The notes: generated by a model from the sequence alone, not told the origin. 64,000 nucleotides of DNA from Aminobacter ciceronei (GCF_014138625.1 NZ_JACJHY010000021.1:1-64000), one strand, 5' to 3'; numbered from the stretch's first letter, positions 10,573-19,893 are shown. Numbers and translations: made by a program.

Positions 10573-10700
10573 GAGTGCGACGGCGATGCGCCGTCGCAAC
10601 TCCCTTGCATTAACAGCGCTTCCGCGATGAAGCCTGCTTGACGAGGTCTGGCAGGCTTCGCTAACACGTGTCGCGCCAAATGATCGGCATCGCGCCGATC
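10573..10700 (+). promoter_or_regulatory. Hairpin-rich leader upstream of metK
   Basis: Three strong stem-loops lie in series between the XRE gene and metK. The first is a 9-bp perfect stem (10577-10585 with 10589-10597), extendable to 13 bp with one bulge. The second is a 9-bp perfect stem, GAAGCCTGC/GCAGGCTTC (10629-10637 with 10651-10659). The third is a 7-bp perfect stem, GATCGGC/GCCGATC (10682-10688 with 10694-10700), ending ten bases before the AGAGGGG site. None has a U-tract. This suits a 5' UTR regulatory RNA, but I do not recognise a known SAM riboswitch consensus. Confidence 0.5.
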
Positions 10701-10721
10701 GCTTTCTAGAGGGGACATCCC

Positions 10722-12005
10722 GTGCAGCGGCAGAATTATCTTTTCACCTCCGAGTCCGTATCCGAAGGTCACCCCGACAAGGTGTGCGACCGCATTTCCG
10801 ATGAGATCGTCGATCTCGTCTATCGTGAAGCCAAAAAGACCGGCATGGATCCGTGGAAGGTCCGCGTTGCCTGTGAAACCCTGGCAACCACCAACCGCGT
10901 CGTGATCGCCGGCGAAGTTCGCGTGCCGGACACGCTGCTGAAGAAAGACAAGAACGGCCAGGTCGTGAAGGACGCCGCCGGTCATCCGGTCGTCAATCCG
11001 TCCAAGTTCAAGTCGGTGGCCCGCAAGGCCATCCGCGCCATCGGCTACGAGCAGGCCGGCTTCCACTGGAAGACCGCCCGCATCGACGTGCTGCTGCACG
11101 GCCAGTCGCCCGACATCGGCCAGGGCGTCGACAGCGCCGCCGACCGCCAGGGCGAAGAGGGTGCCGGCGACCAGGGCATCATGTTCGGTTATGCCTGCCG
11201 CGAAACGCCCGACCTGATGCCGGCGCCGATCTATTACAGCCACAAGATTCTCGAACTGCTGGCTTCGGCCCGCCACGAGGGCCAGGGCGATGTCGGCAAG
11301 CTCGGTCCGGATGCCAAGAGCCAGGTCACCGTGCGCTACCAGGACGGCAAGGCCCATGAAGTCACTCAGATCGTGCTTTCGACCCAGCACCTCGACGGCA
11401 GCTGGGATTCGGGCAAGGTCCGCAAGGTCGTCGAACCCTACATCCGCGAAGCCCTTGGCGACCTCGAGATCGCCAACGACTGCAACTGGTACATCAACCC
11501 GACCGGCAAGTTCGTCATCGGCGGTCCTGACGGCGACGCCGGCCTCACCGGCCGCAAGATCATCGTCGACACTTACGGCGGCGCTGCCCCGCATGGCGGC
11601 GGTGCGTTCTCCGGCAAGGACACCACCAAGGTCGACCGCTCCGCAGCCTATGCCGCGCGCTACCTCGCCAAGAACGTCGTTGCGGCCAAGCTTGCCGACC
11701 GTTGCACCATCCAGCTGTCCTACGCCATCGGCGTTGCCCAGCCGCTGTCGGTCTATGTCGACCTGCACGGCACCGGCAAGGTCGACGAGGCGGTGCTGGA
11801 AGATGCGCTGCGCCAGGTCATGGACCTGTCGCCGTCGGGCATCCGCCGTCACCTCGACCTCAACAAGCCGATCTATGCCAAGACTTCGTCCTACGGCCAT
11901 TTCGGCCGCAAGGCCGGTCGCGACGGTTCCTTCTCCTGGGAGAAGACCGATCTGGTGAAGGCACTCAAGGACGCCGTTGCCGGCAAGGAAGCGGTCGCCG
12001 CCTGA
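10722..12005 (+). CDS. metK: S-adenosylmethionine synthetase
   Basis: MetK makes S-adenosylmethionine from methionine and ATP in the cytoplasm. The 427-residue protein is longer than the E. coli enzyme because of an insertion around residues 70-105, usual in alphaproteobacteria. Signature segments are [18 protein letters not shown] near the N-terminus, [11 protein letters not shown], the [12 protein letters not shown] hexapeptide region and [19 protein letters not shown]. Translation starts at GTG behind AGAGGGG. The upstream hairpin leader may regulate it. SAM feeds the methyltransferase TrmB encoded next, as well as MiaB and RsmC in this window. Confidence 0.97.
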   Translation: MQRQNYLFTSESVSEGHPDKVCDRISDEIVDLVYREAKKTGMDPWKVRVACETLATTNRVVIAGEVRVPDTLLKKDKNGQVVKDAAGHPVVNPSKFKSVARKAIRAIGYEQAGFHWKTARIDVLLHGQSPDIGQGVDSAADRQGEEGAGDQGIMFGYACRETPDLMPAPIYYSHKILELLASARHEGQGDVGKLGPDAKSQVTVRYQDGKAHEVTQIVLSTQHLDGSWDSGKVRKVVEPYIREALGDLEIANDCNWYINPTGKFVIGGPDGDAGLTGRKIIVDTYGGAAPHGGGAFSGKDTTKVDRSAAYAARYLAKNVVAAKLADRCTIQLSYAIGVAQPLSVYVDLHGTGKVDEAVLEDALRQVMDLSPSGIRRHLDLNKPIYAKTSSYGHFGRKAGRDGSFSWEKTDLVKALKDAVAGKEAVAA

Positions 12006-12024
12006 GGCGACCGTAGGACCACCA

Positions 12025-12726
12025 ATGGAACAGGAACCGCGCCGCAGCCGCTCGACGGAAGCCTTCTTCGGGCGTCGGCGCGGCAAGCCCATCCGCCCCT
12101 ATCAGGCGGAGGCGCTTGAGCAAGGATTGGCACGCCTCGGCATCGACCTGGGCGTGGCCGCTCCTGCCGATCTTCGCACCATGTTCGAAGCCGAGGTTTC
12201 AAAGGTCAGGCTCGAGATCGGTTTCGGCGGCGGCGAACATCTTCGCCATATCGCTGCGAACAATGCCGATGACGGCTTCATCGGCATTGAGCCCTTCGTC
12301 AACGGCATGGCCAAGATGGCTGCGGCGCTGCATGAAAAGCCGCTCGCCAACATCCGGCTCTACGACGAGGACGCCACCCAATTGCTCGACTGGCTGCCGG
12401 AGGCCTCGGTCGACGGCATCGACCTGCTGTATCCCGACCCGTGGCGCAAGAAAAAGCACTGGAAGCGCCGTTTCGTCAGCCCGGTCAATCTCGACCGCTT
12501 CGCCCGCGTGCTGAAAAGCGGCGCGAAGTTCCGCTTCGCCTCGGACATCGACACCTATGTCAACTGGACCCTGCAGCACTGCCGCGCCCACCCTGCCTTC
12601 GACTGGCAGGCCGCTGATGCCAAGGACTGGCACACCCCCTACGAAGGCTGGACCCGCACCCGCTACGAAGCCAAGGCCATCCGCGAGAACCGCACTCCGG
12701 CCTATCTGACCTTCGTCAGGACGTAG
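12025..12726 (+). CDS. trmB: tRNA (guanine-N7-)-methyltransferase
   Basis: TrmB forms m7G46 in the variable loop of tRNAs using SAM. The 233-residue protein has a basic N-terminus, the SAM-binding [10 protein letters not shown] motif (about residue 69), [17 protein letters not shown] (the family signature) and a C-terminal [15 protein letters not shown] block. The chosen ATG lies 19 bases after the metK stop with a TAGGA site; the frame is open 16 codons upstream inside metK, but that part is not conserved. It is probably co-transcribed with metK. Confidence 0.95.
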   Translation: MEQEPRRSRSTEAFFGRRRGKPIRPYQAEALEQGLARLGIDLGVAAPADLRTMFEAEVSKVRLEIGFGGGEHLRHIAANNADDGFIGIEPFVNGMAKMAAALHEKPLANIRLYDEDATQLLDWLPEASVDGIDLLYPDPWRKKKHWKRRFVSPVNLDRFARVLKSGAKFRFASDIDTYVNWTLQHCRAHPAFDWQAADAKDWHTPYEGWTRTRYEAKAIRENRTPAYLTFVRT

Positions 12727-12730
12727 GCGC

Positions 12731-12975
12731 GATCCGTCCTCTCCTTGTGGGAGAAGATGCCCCCAATGGACGGATGAGGGGTGTTGGATGAAGCGCGGCG
12801 ACGTCATTCCGGCCGAGCGGAGCGAGAGCCGGGACCCATTGACTGGATCATCGTGATGGGCGGCCAAGTCCATGCTTCGTTGGCCTTCATGGATGCAACC
12901 GCAAGCCAGATCCCGGTCGTGCTCATCAATGCTCCCGGACAACCTGCGCTTCGCTCCGGTTTTCGGGATGACGAG
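12731..12975. repeat. Intergenic inverted-repeat elements between trmB and tctE
   Basis: Two repeat structures lie side by side. First, ATCCGTCC/GGACGGAT arms (12732-12739 with 12768-12775) enclose a small TCTCC/GGAGA hairpin, which may also end the trmB transcript. Second, a 40-base segment from about 12801 matches, imperfectly and in reverse complement, the segment 12929-12974 (CGTCATTCCGGCCGAGCGGA against CGTCATCCCGAAAACCGGAG). The look is that of dispersed rhizobial intergenic repeats. Short open frames across it are not credible genes. Confidence 0.6.
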
Positions 12976-12992
12976 CGCTCCTGCTCGGGCTG

Positions 12993-14384
12993 CTAGGCGT
13001 CGGCGGCCTTCCCCAACGCCACGCTGACCCTGAGCCCACGGCCATCGGCCCCGGCCAACAACTCCAGCCGGCCGCCGAACAGCGAGGCGATTTCCTCGAC
13101 GATCGGCAGGCCGAGACCGGCGCCGGGCTTGTCGCCGGCTCGCCCGCGGACGAAGCGCTGTCGCACGCCTTCAAGATCGGCGGGCGCGATCCCCGGACCG
13201 GTGTCTTCGACCTCCAGCACCACCTCGGTGCCGCCGTCGAGCACCTTGACCGTCGCCTCGGCGTCGCTGCCGGCATAGGCAAGCACGTTCTCGATCAGGT
13301 TGCGGATCATTTCGCCGAGCAGCATCGGCTCGCCGCGCACGAACAGCGGCTCTTCGCCCTCGAAACCAAGGTCGATGCCGGCGGCATGCGCCTGGGTGAC
13401 GCGGTCGGCGGTGAGCTGCTGGGCAAGCTTGGTCAGGTTGACCGCGCCAAGGTTCTTCAGCCGGTCGGATGCCGCTTCGTCGACCTTGGCGAGCAACAGC
13501 AGCTGGGCGATGACGCGCTCGGCATGGGCCACCGCCTCGTCGCCCATCCGGGCCGCCTGCCGCGCCTCTTCCAGCGAATGGGCGCGCGAGGCGAGCGCCA
13601 GCTGGGTGCGGATGATGGTCAGCGGCGTGCGCAGCTGGTGGCTGGCATTGCCGGTGAAATGCCGCATCGCACCGAGCGCCGAGCCGAGCCGGCCCATGAA
13701 GGAATTGACCGTGTCGACCAGTCCACGCACCTCCTTCGGCACCGACTGCTCGATCGGGTGCAGGTCGTCGGGATTGCGCTCGGCAATGGCGTCGCGCAGC
13801 CGGTAGAGCGGCCTGAGCGAGAAGGTGACGGCGAACCAGACGATCGCCGCCGCACTGCCTATCAGGATGGCGAGTCTCAGCGCCGAGCGCAGCAGGATTG
13901 TCTGCGCAAGCTGGGTGCGGGCGATCGTCGTTTCGGCAATGGTGACGACGAACGGGATCGAGGTCGCACCCGTCGAGGCGGCGCGGGACAGTGAAGTGAG
14001 CCGAATCGGCTCACCGCGGAAGCTGGCATCTTCATACCCGCTCTCTTCGAGCTCCAGCCCGTCGATGACGGGCAGCGTCTGGTAGCCGGTGATGAAGCCG
14101 TCGGGGCCGTCGACGCGGTAGAAGACGCGGTCCTGTGCCGCCGAGGTCAGCATTTCGAGCGCGACATAGGGGATGTCGACCTCCAGCGCCCCGTCCTCGG
14201 CCACCACCACGCGCTCGGCGATTGCCAGCGCCGAGCCGGCGAGCACGCGGTCGGAGACGGCGTTGGCCGTTTCCACGGCTTCGTTGTAGGTGTCGGCCAG
14301 CGCAATCAGGCCGAGGGCGACCAGCGGCACAAGGAGCCACAGCAACAGCCGCCGGCGGAGCGAATAGGGCCGCGTCCGCGCCAT
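12993..14384 (-). CDS. tctE: Sensor histidine kinase, TctE-like
   Basis: A 463-residue inner-membrane kinase. The first transmembrane helix (about residues 11-31) is followed by a periplasmic sensing region (about 32-165) with a 2CSK-type N-terminal domain, then a second helix (about 166-190), a HAMP-like linker, the H-box NASHQLRTPL (His249), the N-box NLIENVLAYA and the ATP-binding G-boxes DTGPGI and GAGLGLPI. Its ATG overlaps the tctD stop by one base (TGATG). Location beside tctD and tctCBA points to sensing of tri- or dicarboxylates. Confidence 0.92.
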   Translation of the reverse strand: MARTRPYSLRRRLLLWLLVPLVALGLIALADTYNEAVETANAVSDRVLAGSALAIAERVVVAEDGALEVDIPYVALEMLTSAAQDRVFYRVDGPDGFITGYQTLPVIDGLELEESGYEDASFRGEPIRLTSLSRAASTGATSIPFVVTIAETTIARTQLAQTILLRSALRLAILIGSAAAIVWFAVTFSLRPLYRLRDAIAERNPDDLHPIEQSVPKEVRGLVDTVNSFMGRLGSALGAMRHFTGNASHQLRTPLTIIRTQLALASRAHSLEEARQAARMGDEAVAHAERVIAQLLLLAKVDEAASDRLKNLGAVNLTKLAQQLTADRVTQAHAAGIDLGFEGEEPLFVRGEPMLLGEMIRNLIENVLAYAGSDAEATVKVLDGGTEVVLEVEDTGPGIAPADLEGVRQRFVRGRAGDKPGAGLGLPIVEEIASLFGGRLELLAGADGRGLRVSVALGKAADA

Positions 14385-15058
14385 CAGGGGTTTTGGATCT
14401 TTTCGAGATAATAGCCGATGCCGCGCGCGGTCCTGACTGTCAGGCCATAGGGCGCCAGCCGCTTGCGCAGGCGGCTGACATATTGCTCGATGGCGTTGGC
14501 GCTGAGGTCCTCGTCGAAACCGGCCAGCGATTCGATGATCGCCTGCTTGGCGACGACCTTGCCGGCGCGCATGAACAAAGTTTCGAGCAGTGCCAGTTCC
14601 CGCGCCGGGATGTCGATGGCCGCCCCGTTCGAGGAGAAGCTGCGTGTGTTGAGGTCGAGCTGGACCTCGCCGAAGCTGACTGTGGCGGCCTTCAACCCGG
14701 CGCGGCGGCGCAGCAGCGTGCGGACACGCGCCTCCAGCTCGCCGACGTCGAAGGGCTTGACCATGTAATCGTCGGCGCCGAGGTCGAGGCCCTTGACCCG
14801 CTCGTCGAGCGAATGCCTGGCCGACAGGATCAGCACGGCGGCGTCGTGCTGGCGCCCGCGCATGGTGCGCAGCACGTCGATCCCGTCCATCTCTGGCAAA
14901 TTGAGGTCGAGGATGACGAGATCGAAACGTTCGGTGGCGAGCACCGCGACAGCGGACGCGCCGTCGCCGACCACGTCGACGGCATAGCCGCTGCCCTTGA
15001 GCACCGCCGCCAGCCCCCCGGCCAGCGTCGCGTTGTCCTCGACCACCAGAATGCGCAA
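14384..15058 (-). CDS. tctD: OmpR-family response regulator, TctD-like
   Basis: The 224-residue protein has a receiver domain (about residues 1-112; phospho-acceptor Asp51 in VILDLNLP, conserved EDN and K of VKPF) and an OmpR-type winged-helix DNA-binding domain (about 125-220). I chose a TTG start at 15058: it has an AAGGAGA site seven bases upstream and yields 224 residues with Asp51 in the usual place. Frame-open ATGs at 15082 and 15097 give longer, non-conserved N-termini. It is coupled to tctE, divergent from the binding-protein gene, and is the likely regulator of tctCBA. Confidence 0.92.
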   Translation of the reverse strand: MRILVVEDNATLAGGLAAVLKGSGYAVDVVGDGASAVAVLATERFDLVILDLNLPEMDGIDVLRTMRGRQHDAAVLILSARHSLDERVKGLDLGADDYMVKPFDVGELEARVRTLLRRRAGLKAATVSFGEVQLDLNTRSFSSNGAAIDIPARELALLETLFMRAGKVVAKQAIIESLAGFDEDLSANAIEQYVSRLRKRLAPYGLTVRTARGIGYYLEKIQNP

Positions 15059-15177
15059 CCCTGTTCTCCTTGCCCGCCCCATCCGAACGATGCCCATTCG
15101 CCGGGCAAAGGTCCAGAGGCCGTTCGACGCATCCGCCCGTTGTGTCGTCCGGCGCGCTGAGGCATGGTCCGGCGATC

Positions 15178-16242
15178 ATGCGCCTAGCCATTCTCACCGC
15201 CCTTGTCTGCCTTTCTGCGCCCGTGCAAGCGGAAGTCACCGTTTTTCCAGCTCTCAACGGTGCGTCGGACGCCCGCACGCTCGTCGTCTATTCCTCGCTT
15301 GATGCGCCGCTGAACAATCCGATGATCGCCGGCTTCCAGAAGGCCAATCCCGGCGTCGCCGTTCGTTACGAGGAACTGCAAACGGTCGACATTTACGACC
15401 GTGTCCTGGCCGAGACCGACGCCGGCAAGGGCACTGCCGACATCGCCTTTTCCTCGGCGATGGACCTGCAGGTCAAGCTCGCCAATGACGGCTACGCCCA
15501 GGAAAGCCGGCTGCCTTTGTCCGATCGTTGGCCGAGCTGGGCCAATTGGCGCGACACCGCCTATGCCTTGACCTACGAGCCGGCGGTGTTCGTCTACCAC
15601 AAACCGAGCTTCAAGGACGTCGACCCGCCGGCGACGCGTGGCCAGTTCGTCGACTATCTCAAGTCTCAGGGCGACAGGGTCTATGGCCGCATCGCCACCT
15701 ACGACATCGAGCGCTCCGGCGTCGGCTTCATGTTCATGGCTCGTGATCAGGAACAGTATCCCGACATCTGGTCGGTGATCCGGGCCATGGGGGCGGGGGG
15801 CGTCAAGCTCTATTCGACGAGCGGGGCCATCCTTGAGCGAATCGCCGACGGCCGCTTCGTGCTCGGCTACAACATCCTCGGCTCCTATGCCGCCGACTGG
15901 GCGGCGCGCAACCCGGATGTCGGCATCGTCCTGCCCAAGGACTACACGGTGGTGATGTCGCGCATCGGCCTGGTGCCGGCGGCCGCCAAGTCGCCCGACC
16001 TTGGCCGCCGCTATCTCGAATATTTCATGTCGGCCGAAGGCCAGACGGTCATGGCGCGGCAGCTGCATATCGCGGCCGTCAATCCCGAGGTGTCCGGCGA
16101 GAACACCGCCAACCGGATGCAGGAGGTTCTGGGCGGGCAATTGCGCCCGGTGCCGGTCAGTCCAGGCCTGATGGTCTATCTCGATCAGGTCAAGCGTTCC
16201 CGCGTCATCGAGCGCTGGAACGAGGCGCTGCGCAGTCCCTGA
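15178..16242 (+). CDS. Periplasmic substrate-binding protein (iron(III)/thiamine ABC type), orphan
   Basis: A secreted 354-residue periplasmic binding protein. The signal peptide is MRLAILTALVCLSAPVQA. The mature part begins as a SBP_bac-type Fe(3+)/AfuA-like protein (LVVYSSLDAPLNNPMIAGFQKANPGV..., split here as LVVYSSLDAP then MIAGFQKANPG). No ABC permease or ATPase gene is nearby; instead it sits between divergent tctDE and tctCBA. That suggests a sensing role: it could present a ligand to the TctE periplasmic domain. The alternative is an ABC transporter encoded elsewhere. The start is the ATG before the signal peptide. Confidence 0.85.
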   Translation: MRLAILTALVCLSAPVQAEVTVFPALNGASDARTLVVYSSLDAPLNNPMIAGFQKANPGVAVRYEELQTVDIYDRVLAETDAGKGTADIAFSSAMDLQVKLANDGYAQESRLPLSDRWPSWANWRDTAYALTYEPAVFVYHKPSFKDVDPPATRGQFVDYLKSQGDRVYGRIATYDIERSGVGFMFMARDQEQYPDIWSVIRAMGAGGVKLYSTSGAILERIADGRFVLGYNILGSYAADWAARNPDVGIVLPKDYTVVMSRIGLVPAAAKSPDLGRRYLEYFMSAEGQTVMARQLHIAAVNPEVSGENTANRMQEVLGGQLRPVPVSPGLMVYLDQVKRSRVIERWNEALRSP

Positions 16243-16272
16243 CGACAGGATGTACCCAAGCTGTTGCATCGG

Positions 16273-16289
16273 TGTCAGTCTGATGTCAG
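16273..16289. promoter_or_regulatory. Direct repeat TGTCAG-N5-TGTCAG upstream of tctC (candidate TctD site)
   Basis: Two identical hexamers, TGTCAG, start at 16273 and 16284, exactly 11 bases apart, which is the geometry OmpR-family regulators use. They lie about 265 bases upstream of tctC and beyond the end of the binding-protein gene. Between here and tctC there is also a perfect 7-bp hairpin CGGCGGT/ACCGCCG (16387-16404); no gene is seen in this 310-base gap. Confidence 0.45.
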
Positions 16290-16554
16290 GTTGCTGCGAT
16301 AGGGAAGTTTTGGCCCATCCGTTGGAGGCGGCGAGGCTCGGAAAGTTCGGGAGGACTTCGAACACGTTTCCGCTAAGGCTACCCGACGGCGGTTCTCACC
16401 GCCGCGCAGGGGGGCCGGGAAACGCTGCTGTGATGGCAGGCCCCTAAGCCGGCCAGTTCCTTTCTCCCCAGGTTCCGGGACGTTGCCTCAGGCGCGGGCT
16501 CCGAAACTGAAAAAAGCATTCTGTCCCGCGCATGCGGGCAAGGGAGGAACAGCA

Positions 16555-17499
16555 ATGAAGCAGTTCGTATTGGCATCCATCATCGCGGGCGCGCTTGCCC
16601 TGCCGGCCGCCGCGGCCGACTACAAGATCATGGCTCCGGCAGCGCCTGGCGGCGGCTGGGACCAGACCGCGCGCTCGATGCAGACCGCGCTCCAGGACGA
16701 GAAGATCTCCAGCTCGGTCCAGGTCAACAACGTTCCGGGCGCCGGCGGCACCATCGGTCTCGCCCAGTTCGTCAACCAGGCCAATGGCGACCCGGCACAG
16801 CTGATCGTCGGCGGCTACGTCATGGTCGGCGCCATCCTGACCAACGCCTCGCCCGTCACGCTCGACCAGGTCACCCCGATCGCACGCCTGACCGGCGAAT
16901 ATGAAGCGCTCGTGGTTCCGGCCGCTTCCGACATCAAGGACATGGCTGGCCTCGTCGCCAAGCTGAAGGCTGATCCGGGTTCGGTTTCCTGGGGCGGCGG
17001 CTCGGCCGGCGGCACCGACCACATCACGGCCGGCCTGATCGCCAAGGCTGCCGGCGTCGACCCGACCAAGGTCAACTACATCGCCTATTCCGGCGGTGGC
17101 GAGGCTCTCGCTGCCATCCTCGGCGGCCAGGTGACGGTCGGCATATCCGGCTACGGCGAATTTGCCGAGCAGATCAAGGCCGGCACGCTGCGCATCATCG
17201 GCATCTCGTCGGATGCCAAGGTCGAAGGCATCGATGCCCCGACCTTCAAGGAAGGCGGCGTTGACGTCTCGATCCAGAATTGGCGCATGGTCGCTGCTGC
17301 TCCCGGCATCTCGGCCGAGCAGAAGGCGGCCGTCCTCGCCGACGTCGAAAAGATGGTGACCTCGGCCTCGTGGACCAAGATCCTCGCCGACAAGGGTTGG
17401 GCCAATACCTATCTCGCCGGCGACGACTTCGCAGCCCAGCTGAAGAAGGACACCGAGGCGACGTCCGCCATCCTGAAAGACATCGGCCTGGTGAAATGA
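16555..17499 (+). CDS. tctC: Tripartite tricarboxylate transporter substrate-binding protein TctC
   Basis: TctC captures citrate-like or other carboxylate substrates in the periplasm and delivers them to TctAB. The 314-residue protein has a signal peptide ([20 protein letters not shown]) and typical Bug-family motifs: [18 protein letters not shown] near the mature N-terminus, VPGAGGTIG and a [12 protein letters not shown] ligand loop. The ATG follows a strong GGGAGGA site. Its stop overlaps the tctB start by four bases. Bug-family specificity is broad, so citrate is only one possible substrate. Confidence 0.95.
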   Translation: MKQFVLASIIAGALALPAAAADYKIMAPAAPGGGWDQTARSMQTALQDEKISSSVQVNNVPGAGGTIGLAQFVNQANGDPAQLIVGGYVMVGAILTNASPVTLDQVTPIARLTGEYEALVVPAASDIKDMAGLVAKLKADPGSVSWGGGSAGGTDHITAGLIAKAAGVDPTKVNYIAYSGGGEALAAILGGQVTVGISGYGEFAEQIKAGTLRIIGISSDAKVEGIDAPTFKEGGVDVSIQNWRMVAAAPGISAEQKAAVLADVEKMVTSASWTKILADKGWANTYLAGDDFAAQLKKDTEATSAILKDIGLVK

Positions 17500-17984
17500 G
17501 CCTGGACAACCAGCAACAAGAAAGGCGCCGCCCCGATCGGGCGGCGCTTGTCATCGCCGCCCTGCTGATGGTGGTGTCTCTGATCATTGCCTGGAGCACA
17601 GCCAGCCATGGCGCCGGCGCCAACTATGCCCGCGTCGGCCCGACAACGTTTCCCTATGTAATTGCTGTGGCCTTTTTCGGCCTGTCAATTTGGACGTTCT
17701 TCGAAGCCTGGCGTGGCGACTTCCCCGAGCGCGAAAAGCAGGAGATCAGCCCGATCCTTTGGATCGTCGGCGGTCTTGCCGCCCAGATGCTGCTGCTCAA
17801 GACAGCTGGCTTCTCGATCGCCACCGGATTGCTCTTTGCCGCAACGGCAAGAGCTTTTGGCCGCGGAGCGCTGTGGAAGACGATCCCGATCGGCATCGTG
17901 CTTGCATTCGTCGTCTGGATCATTTTCGCCAAGGGACTGCAGCTCTCGCTGCCCGCCGGCCCGCTCGAACATCTGTTGTTCTGA
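17496..17984 (+). CDS. tctB: Tripartite tricarboxylate transporter small membrane subunit TctB
   Basis: TctB is the small, poorly conserved membrane subunit of the TTT transporter. The 162-residue protein has four predicted transmembrane helices (about residues 16-36, 50-70, 85-110 and 125-145). It carries the usual VGPTTFPYVIA motif after the first helix. The start ATG lies inside the tctC stop (ATGA), so it is translationally coupled; the frame is open upstream within tctC but that part is out-of-frame shadow. TctA follows 27 bases later. Confidence 0.9.
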   Translation: MSLDNQQQERRRPDRAALVIAALLMVVSLIIAWSTASHGAGANYARVGPTTFPYVIAVAFFGLSIWTFFEAWRGDFPEREKQEISPILWIVGGLAAQMLLLKTAGFSIATGLLFAATARAFGRGALWKTIPIGIVLAFVVWIIFAKGLQLSLPAGPLEHLLF

Positions 17985-18011
17985 GCGATTATCAAGGGAG
18001 CTCGGCTCTAA

Positions 18012-19526
18012 ATGGATACCTTCGGTCTGCTCGCCCAGGGACTGCTCACGGCACTCGAGCCGATGAACATGCTTTATGCGCTGATCGGCGTGACGCTCGG
18101 CACGGCTGTCGGCGTTCTTCCCGGCATCGGCCCGGCACTGACCGTCGCCCTGCTTTTGCCGGTCACCTACAAGCTTGATCCCGCGGGCTCGCTGATCATG
18201 TTCGCCGGCATCTACTACGGCGGCATGTATGGCGGCTCGACGACGTCGATCCTGCTCAACACGCCTGGCGAAAGTGCCTCGATCGTCACCGCGCTCGAAG
18301 GCAACAAGATGGCGCGTGCCGGGCGAGGCGGCCCGGCACTGGCAACGGCCGCCGTCGGCTCGTTCGTCGCCGGACTGATCGCCACGGTCGGTCTCGCCTT
18401 TGTCGCGCCGACGGTCGTCAAGATGGCGCTGTCCTTTGGCCCGGCCGAATATTTTGCGCTGATGATCCTGGCCTTCATGACCGTCTCCGCCGCCTTCGGC
18501 GATTCGACGTTGCGCGGACTGACGGCGCTGTTCATCGGCCTCGGCCTTGGTCTCATCGGCATCGACCTGCAGACCGGCCAGGCGCGCCTGGCTTTCGGCA
18601 TTCCCGACCTGCTCGACGGCATCGAGGTGACGACGCTTGCGGTTGCGCTCTTCGCCGTCGGTGAAGCGCTCAGCGTCGCTGCCAGCAGGGGCGGCGATTC
18701 GACCATCCAGGCGATCAAGGGTTCGGTGTGGATGACGCGCGAGGACTGGAGCCGGTCATGGAAGCCATGGCTGCGCGGCACCGCAATCGGCTTCCCGATC
18801 GGCGCCATGCCGGCCGGCGGCGCCGAAATCGGCACCTTCCTGTCCTATTCGGTGGAAAAGAACCTGGCCAAGAAGCCGGAAGAGTTCGGCCATGGTGCCA
18901 TCGAAGGCGTCGCGGGCCCCGAGGCGGCCAACAATGCTTCCGCGGCCGGCACGCTGGTGCCGCTGTTGACGCTCGGCCTGCCGACGACGGCGACCGCTGC
19001 CATCATGCTCGCCGGTTTCCAGCAATTCGGCCTGCAACCGGGACCGTTACTGTTTGCGACCAACCCGCAGCTCGTCTGGGGCCTGATCGCCTCGCTGCTG
19101 GTCGCCAACCTGATGCTCCTGGTGCTCAACCTGCCGCTGGTCGGCGTCTGGGTCAGGCTGCTGACCATCCCACTGCCCTGGCTTTATTCGGGCATCCTGC
19201 TGTTTGCGACGCTCGGCACCATTGGCGCCAACCCCTCGACCTTCGAACTTGGCATGCTCCTGGCATTCGGTCTGCTCGGCTATGGTCTACGCCGCTTCGG
19301 CTATCCTATCGCGCCCGTCGTTGTCGGTCTGATCCTTGGGCCGATGGCGGAGCAGCAGCTTCGCCGCGCGCTGGCCATCAGCCAGGGCGACCCGACGATC
19401 CTGGTGCATTCGCCGATCGCGATCGTGTTGCTGCTGCTTGCGGCGACCGCCGTCCTGCTGCCGCTGTATCTGCGTGCCCGTGGCCGGGGCAAGGTGCTGG
19501 CCCAGTTGGGCGCCAACGAGGACTGA
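18012..19526 (+). CDS. tctA: Tripartite tricarboxylate transporter large membrane subunit TctA
   Basis: TctA is the 12-helix permease that drives sodium- or proton-coupled carboxylate uptake. The 504-residue length is normal. Signature segments are [17 protein letters not shown] near the N-terminus, [20 protein letters not shown], and the second-half repeat [26 protein letters not shown] (split here as [12 protein letters not shown] then [12 protein letters not shown]). An AAGGGA site precedes the ATG. It ends the tctCBA operon, and a strong terminator follows. Confidence 0.96.
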   Translation: MDTFGLLAQGLLTALEPMNMLYALIGVTLGTAVGVLPGIGPALTVALLLPVTYKLDPAGSLIMFAGIYYGGMYGGSTTSILLNTPGESASIVTALEGNKMARAGRGGPALATAAVGSFVAGLIATVGLAFVAPTVVKMALSFGPAEYFALMILAFMTVSAAFGDSTLRGLTALFIGLGLGLIGIDLQTGQARLAFGIPDLLDGIEVTTLAVALFAVGEALSVAASRGGDSTIQAIKGSVWMTREDWSRSWKPWLRGTAIGFPIGAMPAGGAEIGTFLSYSVEKNLAKKPEEFGHGAIEGVAGPEAANNASAAGTLVPLLTLGLPTTATAAIMLAGFQQFGLQPGPLLFATNPQLVWGLIASLLVANLMLLVLNLPLVGVWVRLLTIPLPWLYSGILLFATLGTIGANPSTFELGMLLAFGLLGYGLRRFGYPIAPVVVGLILGPMAEQQLRRALAISQGDPTILVHSPIAIVLLLLAATAVLLPLYLRARGRGKVLAQLGANED

Positions 19527-19550
19527 GTTCGTCTCGTCCTCTGAAACGAA

Positions 19551-19585
19551 AAAAGCCGAGGCCCGGAATCCCGGCCTCGGCTTTT
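19551..19585 (+). terminator. Intrinsic terminator after tctA
   Basis: A 13-bp perfect inverted repeat, AAAAGCCGAGGCC / GGCCTCGGCTTTT with a nine-base loop, lies 25 bases after the tctA stop. The A/T ends make it usable on both strands. Beyond it, about 140 bases to the next gene hold nothing I recognise. Confidence 0.9.
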
Positions 19586-19728
19586 CTTTGCCTCAATGGG
19601 GAGGCTGAGTACCCAGGGACAGAGCGACGGTCAGAATAACCGGCCGCTCCGGAGCACTGCCCGGCTGGCCCGTCTCGGCTATCGCCAATGACCGGCCAGC
19701 GGTGCGCTCTCTACCCTGAATGCCTTGA

Positions 19729-19893
19729 TCAGTATTTGCGGATGCGGTCGAAGTGCATCGGATCGATGCCGAGCATCACCAGGTCCTGGTTGGTTGGGCG
19801 ATGACCGCGCTCGACGGCTGCTGCTGCAGCGACGGCGCTACCAAAGGTGCGAACCAGTACGCCAATGCGGCCAAATTGCTTGCGGGTGCTCAT
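19729..19893 (-). CDS. Small conserved-looking protein, 54 residues, unknown function
   Basis: A short minus-strand frame starts at ATG 19893 with a good AGAGGA site seven bases upstream and ends in TGA. It begins MSTRKQFGRIGVLVRTFGSA, continues with an Ala-rich helix (VAAAAAVERGHRPTN) and ends LGIDPMHFDRIRKY. The C-terminal part ('LGID...F..I') looks like a short folded motif rather than random sequence; I recall similar short proteins in rhizobia but cannot name a family. It stands alone between the tctA terminator and the rimP operon, divergent from rimP. Function unknown. Confidence 0.7.
   Translation of the reverse strand: MSTRKQFGRIGVLVRTFGSAVAAAAAVERGHRPTNQDLVMLGIDPMHFDRIRKY

Noticed and set aside
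10489-10721. SAM-II or SAM/SAH riboswitch before metK
   Set aside because: Strong hairpins are present, but I could not match the conserved loop or pseudoknot sequences of either class by eye.
12781-12996. A 71-codon plus-strand ORF
   Set aside because: It lies across the inverted-repeat element and shows no protein-like pattern or ribosome-binding site.
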